This document shows, piece by piece, positions 57,080 to 64,000 of a DNA stretch of 64,000 bases (positions are counted from its first letter, which is position 1; every line of letters starts with the position of its first letter). The translations under genes and the position numbers were made by a program. The stretch spans positions 124,001-188,000 of the forward strand of contig JAGPDB010000001.1 of assembly GCA_018057765.1 (NCBI GenBank), written 5' to 3'. The stretch is from Acidimicrobiia bacterium. GTDB lineage: Bacteria > Actinomycetota > Acidimicrobiia > IMCC26256 > JAGPDB01. The notes beneath the pieces are model-generated. The model ran no database searches. It saw only the letters and a program-made list of their open reading frames with translations, and was not told the DNA's origin.

Positions 57080-57673
57080 TTATGTAGATATTTTTAAGGT
57101 ATCTTTTGGCGAATTTTCAGAAAATGGTACAAATGCTCCCATTGTGGTTACAAGTTGTTTAAGCTCAGAATCGCTTTCTACTCTAATATGATTTTGATTT
57201 ACAACAATCTCAGTTAAAATAGATTTTTCTTTGTTAGAAGTCGATGACCATCCAGCATAATTTCCTACAGTAAACCCTTGAGCATCTGAAGGTCTCTCGA
57301 ATTCGCAAGTAATAGGATAAGAATAGATATCTATAAAATCCCTTGAATTATCACCAGTCTTTAAAAACCTTTGCAAAACTTCTTCACAACCAGTAGCGGT
57401 TTTAGTTGCCGGAATTAACTTTACAGATGTTCTTTTATAGTTGATAGGTACATTAATTGGTTGGTTTACATATCCTAAAGCAACAATCTTCTTCACAAAT
57501 CCTTTGGTCAACCTGACATCCGTCGAAGGTGAAGATTTTTTATCTTCAGAATCGAAAACTCCACTAACGAATACAAATGCTATGGCAACAACAATTATTA
57601 TCGTAGCAATCGTAACTAATCTTTTATTACGAGCTATCTTTTCATTCAACTTTTGTGATCCTTGTCGTACCAT
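57080..57673 (-). CDS. Single-pass membrane protein, unknown
   Basis: A 197-residue protein with a basic N terminus, one membrane helix (about 18-41) and an extracytoplasmic domain of about 150 residues with two cysteines (CEEVL, ITCEFER). No known motif was recognised. The ribosome binding site GGAAAGG supports the start. It stands between trpA and the fasciclin gene on the same strand. Confidence 0.6.
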   Translation of the reverse strand: MVRQGSQKLNEKIARNKRLVTIATIIIVVAIAFVFVSGVFDSEDKKSSPSTDVRLTKGFVKKIVALGYVNQPINVPINYKRTSVKLIPATKTATGCEEVLQRFLKTGDNSRDFIDIYSYPITCEFERPSDAQGFTVGNYAGWSSTSNKEKSILTEIVVNQNHIRVESDSELKQLVTTMGAFVPFSENSPKDTLKIST

Positions 57674-57702
57674 GGATACCTTTCCTGTTTTAGATCTTTC
57701 GA

Positions 57703-58503
57703 CTACGCTAAGGATGAAGAATCAATAGCTTGTCTTAAATCTGATACAAATTTACCTATATCATCTAAATCATTTGGCTTGTTCATCAATTTTGCAACAA
57801 TAGAAGACCCAACAATTATTCCATCACAATATTGCGAAATTTCTTTCGCTTGTTCGGCTGTCCTAATTCCGATTCCGCAATAAGAAGGTTGAATTGTATT
57901 TAATTCTATATCCTTGAAAAATTCTATTATTTCTTCATCAAAACTTACTTCTTGACCAGTTATACCTTTGAGTGCAATGGTATAAAGAAAGCCTTCACTT
58001 TTATCTAATATTTCTTCTTTACGAACATCATTAGTTGTAGAACTAATCAATTGTATATGTGAAATATCTGTATCATTTAATGTTTCATCTAATAAGAAGG
58101 ACTCTTCATATGTCAGATCTGGAATAATTAGTCCGCTTATATTTGCGTCATTACAACTTTGTATAGCTAAATCTAATCCATGTGAATATAAAATATTCAT
58201 ATAGGTCATTACTACCAACGGCCTTTTAAATTTTAGCTCACTAAGTTCAGCAAGTAATTCTAAAGTATGACTGCCATTTTCAATTGATCTATATGATGCT
58301 TGAGCAATTATTGGGCCATCCATTGTTGGATCACTAAACGGGAGTCCAATCTCAATAATATCTGCACCGTTATCTATACATACAGCAATTGCTTCTTTCC
58401 AATTTTCTATACCAGCAGTAATGTATATTACTAATGCTTTATGTTTTGAAGTCTTCATCTCATTACAATAATTAGATAATGACTTATTTAATTTTTCAGA
58501 CAT
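57703..58503 (-). CDS. trpA: Tryptophan synthase alpha subunit
   Basis: A 266-residue TIM barrel that cleaves indole-3-glycerol phosphate. The catalytic Glu/Asp are in IIEIGLPFSDP, and the phosphate-binding GIGIRTAEQ and GIIVGSSIV follow. The ATG at 58503 overlaps the end of trpB by 8 bp, the usual coupling; a longer frame (to 58548) would run deep into trpB. Confidence 0.95.
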   Translation of the reverse strand: MSEKLNKSLSNYCNEMKTSKHKALVIYITAGIENWKEAIAVCIDNGADIIEIGLPFSDPTMDGPIIAQASYRSIENGSHTLELLAELSELKFKRPLVVMTYMNILYSHGLDLAIQSCNDANISGLIIPDLTYEESFLLDETLNDTDISHIQLISSTTNDVRKEEILDKSEGFLYTIALKGITGQEVSFDEEIIEFFKDIELNTIQPSYCGIGIRTAEQAKEISQYCDGIIVGSSIVAKLMNKPNDLDDIGKFVSDLRQAIDSSSLA

Positions 58504-59794
58504 TGCGATTCTTCTTAATTTCTTCAACGTAAGTAATAATCTGTTCATTGAAATCTTTATTCAATGTATAAACATCCTTATCACCACGACCAGACATAGT
58601 AATTACAATTTTTGATTTTTTTTCACAAATATCTTTTGCATTTCGGAGTAACCAACCAATGACATGCGCAGATTCTAATGCGGGGATTATACCTTCTAAA
58701 ACCGAACATGCTGCCATACCGTAGAGTGCATCATCATCAGTTGCATTTAAGTATTGAGCACGACCCTGCTCGGACAAATATGCATGTTCAGGACCTACGC
58801 CTGGATAGTCTAAACCGGCAGAGATAGAGTGAGCTTCTTGGATTTGGCCATCATTGTTCTGAAGGAACATAGATTTCATACCATGTACAATTCCTTTGCT
58901 ACCTTCGCCAATAGCAGCACCATGCTTACCTGTGGCAATTCCGTCACCTGCAGGTTCAATACCAATCAATTTTGAATTCGTATTTATAAATCCAGAAAAG
59001 GTACCGATTGCATTAGAGCCACCGCCAACACATGCCACAACATAGTCAGGATCACGTTCAAGACGAGTACGAAATTGTTCGCGTGTCTCATCACCGATGA
59101 CTCTTTGAAATTCACGTACCATGTAGGGAAAAGGATGAGGTCCCATAGCGGAACCTAAACAATAATGCGAATCATCTATACGAGATACCCAGGATCGCAT
59201 TGCCTCGCTCACAGCGTCTTTAAGTGTTGCACTACCACTCTCTACAGGGATAACTTTTGCTCCCAACATTTTCATTCGGAAAACATTTAATTCTTGACGT
59301 GCAACATCGACTGACCCCATATAGACAGTACATTCCAAACCAAACAAAGCAGCAACAGTTGCACAGGCCACTCCATGTTGCCCAGCACCTGTTTCAGCAA
59401 TTAAATGGGTCTTACCCATTTCAACTGCCAATAATCCTTGACCCAATACATTATTTATTTTATGTGAACCTGTATGATTTAAATCTTCCCGCTTTAAATA
59501 AACTTCGAAACCACTTACTTTTGAAAGGTTTTCGCAATAAGTTAGTGGAGATGGCCTCCCTGCATATTCACTTAGTAGTTTCGCAAATTTTGTACGAAAA
59601 CCAATATCATGCCAGCATCTTTCAAAAGTTTCTGAAATATCGTCTAATGCACTAATAAGTGTTTCGCCGACAAATCTACCTCCGAAATCCCCAAAATACC
59701 CGCCAGAGCTAGGTTGAGGACCGGGAGCATCTAGATGTACACCGTTAATATCAACTTCTAGATTATTTACATTTAAATCCATACATATTTCCAA
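58496..59794 (-). CDS. trpB: Tryptophan synthase beta subunit
   Basis: A 432-residue PLP enzyme that joins indole and serine. The PLP lysine is Lys112 in GSHKINN, with GGGSNAIG as the phosphate-binding loop and family motifs YFGDFGGRFVGE and AETGAGQHG. An internal ATG at 59782 is an alternative start. It lies between trpF and trpA. Confidence 0.97.
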   Translation of the reverse strand: MEICMDLNVNNLEVDINGVHLDAPGPQPSSGGYFGDFGGRFVGETLISALDDISETFERCWHDIGFRTKFAKLLSEYAGRPSPLTYCENLSKVSGFEVYLKREDLNHTGSHKINNVLGQGLLAVEMGKTHLIAETGAGQHGVACATVAALFGLECTVYMGSVDVARQELNVFRMKMLGAKVIPVESGSATLKDAVSEAMRSWVSRIDDSHYCLGSAMGPHPFPYMVREFQRVIGDETREQFRTRLERDPDYVVACVGGGSNAIGTFSGFINTNSKLIGIEPAGDGIATGKHGAAIGEGSKGIVHGMKSMFLQNNDGQIQEAHSISAGLDYPGVGPEHAYLSEQGRAQYLNATDDDALYGMAACSVLEGIIPALESAHVIGWLLRNAKDICEKKSKIVITMSGRGDKDVYTLNKDFNEQIITYVEEIKKNRNV

Positions 59795-59874
59795 TAGTTA
59801 CTCGACGCTTAATTTAACAACATTTTAGTCGAAACAATTCAATATATTACATCTAGTTTGATTTCAAATAGTGA

Positions 59875-60576
59875 TTATTGGCCGTCGTCTGCCCAATCAT
59901 AGATTAATGAAGCGTTTGATTCATCATCATAATCTTCACTATTTTTTTCTTTTTGAACATTTTCAGATTTTTTATCAACAGATTTAGCAATATCTATAAA
60001 TTTTTGCATCTTAGATGCATCTTTTTTTCCTGGTTTAGATTCAACACCAGTAGCGACATCGACGCCGTATGGTCTTGTTCGACGTATTGCCTCTTCGATA
60101 TTATCTGGGTTTAACCCACCAGCAATCATCAACCTAATTCCACTTGGTGCATTATTTACTAAACGCCAATCGAAAGTACGGCCACCACCTGGGGTTTGTG
60201 CATCTAATAAAATGATGTCAGCTGGCGAATTACCTGCACTTGATAGATGCGGATCTTCTGCTTGTAGAGCTTGAATTACAAATGGTAATCGCTTTCGAAT
60301 CCATCTAACTTCACTTACAGGTTCACGTCCATGTAGCTGCGCTCCACTCAATCCAATTTGCGTGACTGTTGAAACAATCATATCTGGATTCTCATTTTTA
60401 AATATTCCAACAGTAACTGTGCCATGCGGAAGTCTTTTGATTATTGATTCTGCTTCAGTAGTTGAAATTTTCCTTGGAGATCCATGGACGAAGTTAAAAC
60501 CTAAACAATCGGCTCCCATAGCAATGGCTAGTAAAGCATCTTCTTCATTAGTAATTCCACAAATTTTTACAAACAC
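59875..60576 (-). CDS. trpF: Phosphoribosylanthranilate isomerase
   Basis: A 233-residue TIM-barrel enzyme of tryptophan synthesis. The N terminus VKICGIT carries the catalytic Cys6, the catalytic Asp lies in IILLDAQTPGG and the phosphate site in IAGGLNPDN. A C-terminal extension of about 35 residues, rich in acidic residues (NSEDYDDESN), is not part of the usual barrel. Confidence 0.94.
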   Translation of the reverse strand: MFVKICGITNEEDALLAIAMGADCLGFNFVHGSPRKISTTEAESIIKRLPHGTVTVGIFKNENPDMIVSTVTQIGLSGAQLHGREPVSEVRWIRKRLPFVIQALQAEDPHLSSAGNSPADIILLDAQTPGGGRTFDWRLVNNAPSGIRLMIAGGLNPDNIEEAIRRTRPYGVDVATGVESKPGKKDASKMQKFIDIAKSVDKKSENVQKEKNSEDYDDESNASLIYDWADDGQ

Positions 60577-60601
60577 ATTCTATTCTATCTTTTTTCAATG
60601 A

Positions 60602-61369
60602 CTAAATATGTCGTATATCTTTAATAAATTTAATAGAGTTACCACTTTGGACAAGAGCTTGGCCTATTAACAGGGCATCTGCACCATATTCATTGGCCAC
60701 TTGAGCGTCGGAAATAGTGCTTATTCCTGATTCCCACACGTTCACAATATCTTTATTTCTATTTAGGAGTATATATTTCATTGCTTGTGTATCTTCTTTA
60801 AACGTTTTTAAATCTCTAGTATTTATCCCAATAAGATTTGCCCCAATAATCTCATTCGCATATTTGTATTGAGAGCTATCGTGTGCCTCCACCAGCACTT
60901 CTAACCCTAAAGATTTAGCAAGTTTATAAAATATGGCGAGTTTCTCATTACCAATGGCATCAATTATTAGCAATATTGCATCTGCACCCATTAGATAACT
61001 TTGAAAGATTTGTCTCTCATCGACTATAAAATCTTTGCGTAGTACAGGCAATTTAATTGAATTTCGGACATTTGCTAAATCGTCTGTTTTTGCGCCAAAA
61101 TATTCTTCATCTGTCAATACAGATACTAATGCTGCACCACCTTGTTCATATTTCTTTGCTAACGCACATGGATCAACTATTTGAGCCAATTCACCTTTAC
61201 TAGGAGATTTTCTTTTAATTTCAGCAATAACATCAAGATTATTTGTCCATTCTATTTTCCTAATATCAGTTCTAGGATTTTCTTTAACTTTTCTCTTATA
61301 ATTATCTAAACTATCTAATTTCTCGACTTCACTTTTCTTTGTCTCAATTATTTGCTCTAGATAGTTCAT
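60602..61369 (-). CDS. trpC: Indole-3-glycerol phosphate synthase
   Basis: A 255-residue TIM barrel. The signature IAEIKRKSPSKGEL contains the catalytic lysines; LRKDFIVDE, EAHD and WESGIST complete the active site. First gene of the trpC-F-B-A operon. trpE, trpG and trpD are not in the window. Confidence 0.96.
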   Translation of the reverse strand: MNYLEQIIETKKSEVEKLDSLDNYKRKVKENPRTDIRKIEWTNNLDVIAEIKRKSPSKGELAQIVDPCALAKKYEQGGAALVSVLTDEEYFGAKTDDLANVRNSIKLPVLRKDFIVDERQIFQSYLMGADAILLIIDAIGNEKLAIFYKLAKSLGLEVLVEAHDSSQYKYANEIIGANLIGINTRDLKTFKEDTQAMKYILLNRNKDIVNVWESGISTISDAQVANEYGADALLIGQALVQSGNSIKFIKDIRHI

Positions 61370-61472
61370 ACCTAAAGTTTAGCCAGAAAAAAATATTAAA
61401 ACACTGTGAAACGAACCTCCGCAACTTTACCAAAGATAAAGGTCAGGACAGAGAGTGAAACAGTCGATTCAA

Positions 61473-61544
61473 CATTTTTAGCATTTTCAGTATTTTTAGT
61501 ATTTTTAGTATTTTCAGCATTTTCAGCATTTTTAGTATTTTCTA
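61473..61544. repeat. 9-bp tandem repeat, eight units
   Basis: Eight consecutive copies of YATTTTYAG (variation only C/T at two positions, plus the last unit) lie between the Y-family polymerase gene end (61551) and trpC. No gene covers it. Possible variable-number locus. Confidence 0.9.
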
Positions 61545-61550
61545 CATAAT

Positions 61551-62837
61551 CTAATTCTGCCTACAAAGTAACTCTAAATATTTAGTACTACCAAAAGGCA
61601 CTTTTTGCTTTACAACCCCATGTGCTCCTAAAGCAGTAGCCATCATGATTGTTTGATTTCCGAATACCTCATTTATATCATCTATGGTTTCTGTTATCAC
61701 TTCGTCTTTAAGACGATCGTGGAAGAGTTCTAATTGCATATTAGTTTGCTCGGCTTTATGTAAATGATAACAAGTGATACTCGCCATTGAAATTATTTTA
61801 TCCTTTGGACGTTGGTTAAAAATCAACATTGCATTTTCGAATAATTTCCTATCATCGCCAAATGGTTCTTTAAACAAATGTCTTTTATACCAGCTATCAC
61901 CGTCTTTAAAACCCAAGTAAACATATATTCCTTTTGCCATAACTTCGTTATATCGAAGTTTTTTTGCTGTTGTATAACACAGATAAGAGAATCGTTTTAC
62001 TAATTCTCTTTCATCTTTAGTCCGTACATTAAAAACGTGCTGACGACCAACGTTGCCTAAATTAGTTTGGACATCGTCAACTTCATAACCGCGCATTCTT
62101 TGATGCCAATGTATACCTATGATGCTTTGGAAAACATATTTCTTTAAAACCCGTGGTGGAGCGTTCAAGAAATCTATGGGACTGTCTATACCTCGACGGT
62201 TTAATCTTGCTTCAAAACGATTAGCAATACCAGGCAAATCAGTAAGTTTAAGACTCCGGTATTTATCTTCGAGATTATTATGGTCAATAACAGTTAGCCC
62301 ATCTGGCTTATTAAAACCTGCAGCAAGTTTTGCCAAAAACCTATTTGGAGCAATACCAATATTGCATTTCATCCAGCAGCCTAGATCTTGCCTAAGGCGA
62401 TCTTTCATTTCATAACCAATATCTTCTAAAGAACGATTATTAATATTATTTCTTGTTCCATGAAAGTCGACTATTCCTTCGTCGATACTTTTCATCTGTA
62501 CTTTTGGAGAATAACTTTTCATAATTGCCATAAGTTTTTCGTAGGCATAATGATATTTAGGAGGATCTGTTTCGACGACTATTAGGTCAGGTATCATAGC
62601 TTTGACTTCATCAAAACGCATGCCGACTTTTGCGCCACGAAATTTCGCTTCATAGGAAAGTGCAACCATACAGCACGCTGGACTGATACGATTCGTCACG
62701 CCAACAGGACGACCGCGTAAATGTGGGTTTGCTTGCTGCTCAATAGTTGCAAAACAACTATTGAGGTCAATATGCATGACGTTTGGCTCTTCTTTATTTA
62801 AATCATCATTTACATAGCCAAAGCGAATATCATACAT
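61551..62837 (-). CDS. Divergent Y-family DNA polymerase
   Basis: A 428-residue translesion polymerase of the DinB/ImuB group. The metal-binding Asp24 lies in HIDLNSCFA, the second acidic motif is SIDEG (117-121, where DinB has SIDEA), and a helix-hairpin-helix region (about 197-217) and little-finger domain follow. Near the C terminus, QLELF at 368-372 matches the beta-clamp-binding motif. The first ATG (62837) sits where a consensus promoter would give a leaderless mRNA; an alternative is Met21. Unlike ImuB operons, no ImuA/RecA-like or DnaE2 gene is adjacent. Confidence 0.85.
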   Translation of the reverse strand: MYDIRFGYVNDDLNKEEPNVMHIDLNSCFATIEQQANPHLRGRPVGVTNRISPACCMVALSYEAKFRGAKVGMRFDEVKAMIPDLIVVETDPPKYHYAYEKLMAIMKSYSPKVQMKSIDEGIVDFHGTRNNINNRSLEDIGYEMKDRLRQDLGCWMKCNIGIAPNRFLAKLAAGFNKPDGLTVIDHNNLEDKYRSLKLTDLPGIANRFEARLNRRGIDSPIDFLNAPPRVLKKYVFQSIIGIHWHQRMRGYEVDDVQTNLGNVGRQHVFNVRTKDERELVKRFSYLCYTTAKKLRYNEVMAKGIYVYLGFKDGDSWYKRHLFKEPFGDDRKLFENAMLIFNQRPKDKIISMASITCYHLHKAEQTNMQLELFHDRLKDEVITETIDDINEVFGNQTIMMATALGAHGVVKQKVPFGSTKYLELLCRQN

Positions 62838-62845
62838 ATGTTCGT

Positions 62846-62875
62846 ATTATAACTATAGGGTGTGACAGTCGTCAA
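62846..62875 (-). promoter_or_regulatory. Consensus promoter for the Y-family polymerase
   Basis: On the minus strand, TTGACG and TATAAT are 18 bp apart, and the ATG follows the -10 box after 8 bases. No clear LexA-type box is visible near it. Confidence 0.7.
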
Positions 62876-62904
62876 ATCCGTTCAAGAAATCTTGCGATAC
62901 AAGG

Positions 62905-63183
62905 CTAGTCGTCTACAACAACCTTTGAAATTAAAGTCCAAACAAGTCTTTCTGCGTCTAACTCTATGCGATAATTAGCTAGCCCATCGGACATGTCAAA
63001 GATGTGAACCATCCTGTTACCTTTAGTAGTCGGATGACGTAAACCGAGTTCAGTAAACTCCACCGTCTTGCCCCTATGTTTAATCTTTCTTGGGAAACAA
63101 TAGTCTTGCTCACTTGCACCTATATTAAAAATGCATAACACTTCTATTCTTTCATTTATCAAGTCAGCGTCTATGCTCGCCAT
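62905..63183 (-). CDS. Small protein of unknown function
   Basis: A 92-residue protein with mixed alpha/beta composition. It has the segment LGLRHPTTKGNRMVHIFDMSDG in its middle, conserved-looking but not assigned. It starts 9 bp after the ygfZ-like gene on the same strand, so the two form an operon, and it ends just before the promoter of the Y-family polymerase. Function unknown; it could be a partner of either neighbour. Confidence 0.6.
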   Translation of the reverse strand: MASIDADLINERIEVLCIFNIGASEQDYCFPRKIKHRGKTVEFTELGLRHPTTKGNRMVHIFDMSDGLANYRIELDAERLVWTLISKVVVDD

Positions 63184-63192
63184 AGCCTGGCC

Positions 63193-64000
63193 CTAAACAC
63201 GAAAGTTACCATTAACTTTATCTATCTGGACAACAGGCACTTTTTCTCCTGAAGGATCGAGTACATAAACGTTGTCCTTGCTTTGTTTCAATAGCTCGCT
63301 ACCCTTCCTAGTAAATCTTCCAATAGCAGTGTACCTACCCATATACTTTTCAAAATCACCCATATCTACATCACTTAATAAAGACGACGTAACGGACCCT
63401 ATTGCTTGGTTTCCTGAAAAAACTTCTAAACCTTCCAATTCCTTTTTATCAACGCAAAGCGCAAAATAAGTAAATGGTGTAGAAGCTGAACGTGAATCAA
63501 TGCGACACACCAATTCTTGGCCTAAGAAACATCCTTTGTTAAAAGAAACAGACTTTTCTTCAAGCCCTGCTTCTTGCGCTATTGAATTATCTCCCAAATC
63601 TTTAAATACTGAAACTGCTCCATTTGATATTCGCAGATTTGTGTAATGGTGTTCATCACTAACTTCCACATTTTGATTTTTTGGTGATAATGAAAGCATT
63701 AAACCAATTTGGCCAAATAAGTTTTCATCGATGATAATGCTATCCTCTAAAGTCTGATCTGCAATTTTTGCGCTATATTTATCCGTAACATCCTCGATAG
63801 TTGCTTTGGTTCGTATCAAAAACCGCGCCAGAGAATCTTTTAGACTAACCACTCTATTTGGTTCCGATATAAGCAGAAATTCATCACTATTTAAAGAATA
63901 TACATAAAATGCGTATATTGTCTTACCTGCTGGATTCAAGAGTAAAGATGTTTGTGATGTACCTACCTTTAACGTCTCAATATCCGCACTAATTATCGCT
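63193..64000 (-). CDS. YgfZ/GcvT-like folate-binding protein, 5' end outside window
   Basis: The visible 269 residues include the YgfZ signature KGCFLGQE, and the barrel part LLLNPAGKTIYAFYVY near the start matches the family's LLxPxGK region. YgfZ proteins take part in iron-sulfur cluster repair with folate. The frame is open to the window edge with no stop, and codons upstream of the TTG at 63939 are clearly coding (SADIETLKVGTSQ), so TTG is not the start and the gene continues past 64000. Confidence 0.88.
   Translation of the reverse strand, partial: AIISADIETLKVGTSQTSLLLNPAGKTIYAFYVYSLNSDEFLLISEPNRVVSLKDSLARFLIRTKATIEDVTDKYSAKIADQTLEDSIIIDENLFGQIGLMLSLSPKNQNVEVSDEHHYTNLRISNGAVSVFKDLGDNSIAQEAGLEEKSVSFNKGCFLGQELVCRIDSRSASTPFTYFALCVDKKELEGLEVFSGNQAIGSVTSSLLSDVDMGDFEKYMGRYTAIGRFTRKGSELLKQSKDNVYVLDPSGEKVPVVQIDKVNGNFRV

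Noticed and set aside
61370-61472. Tryptophan attenuator or T-box leader before trpC
   Set aside because: No run of Trp codons, no T-box sequence and no terminator/antiterminator pair could be seen; only a short CTTTA hairpin.
61473-61544. Short repeats as a CRISPR array
   Set aside because: Units are 9 bp and contiguous, with no spacers and no cas genes nearby.

Overview
The window is a stretch of low-G+C actinobacterial chromosome (roughly one third G+C by eye). The lineage call rests on gene order. An ANTAR-type response regulator, polA, rpsA, coaE, uvrB and uvrA, then uvrC, rapZ, yvcK, gap, pgk, tpiA and secG, and a trpC/F/B/A block, follow the order known from Mycobacterium and relatives. 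Several promoters sit so close to the start codon that the mRNA should be leaderless, which is also common in Actinobacteria. A free-living, low-G+C member of the Acidimicrobiia is my best guess; that is inference.

Layout. 1-3.9 kb: carbohydrate and cell-envelope genes (GH13 alpha-glucosidase, GT4 glycosyltransferase) and an Asp/Glu-racemase-like protein. 4.0-15.2 kb: a probable integrated element of about 11.2 kb. It is bounded by a 22-bp direct repeat of the 3' end of a tRNA-Leu gene; the intact tRNA is at the right end and the orphan fragment at the left. It carries an HUH-type Rep, an overlapping helix-turn-helix gene, an excisionase-like protein, a zinc-finger protein and a tyrosine integrase, which is the core set of actinomycete integrative elements without a visible transfer gene. 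Its cargo is an HNH nuclease plus DUF2971 gene pair (candidate defence) and a metal-handling block (CopC-CopD fusion, two CDF-type transporters, a cupredoxin lipoprotein, a membrane protein).

15.3-22.8 kb: a complete peptide/nickel-type ABC importer with two different substrate-binding proteins. 22.8-30 kb: secG, tpiA, pgk, gap, yvcK, rapZ, uvrC; whiA, usually found between yvcK and gap, is missing. 30-37.6 kb: nadA, a DUF2510/scramblase-like protein, uvrA, uvrB, coaE. 37.6-40 kb: a NarL-type two-component system facing the other way. 40-46.8 kb: rpsA, polA, ANTAR regulator, an M23 peptidase with coiled coil, an S51 peptidase.

47-54.1 kb: tRNA-Leu(CAA), then a type II fatty-acid synthesis locus: fabZ divergent from fabD, a lipoyl-like protein lacking the modifiable lysine, a small membrane protein, fabH, fabG, acpP, fabF and an acyl-CoA carboxylase carboxyltransferase. 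54.2-57.7 kb: an orphan leaderless gene, nhaA, a Bcp/PrxQ peroxiredoxin, a fasciclin lipoprotein and a membrane-anchored unknown. 57.7-61.4 kb: trpC, trpF, trpB, trpA. 61.4-64 kb: a 9-bp tandem repeat, a divergent Y-family DNA polymerase with its own consensus promoter, an unknown 92-residue protein and a YgfZ-like protein cut by the window edge.
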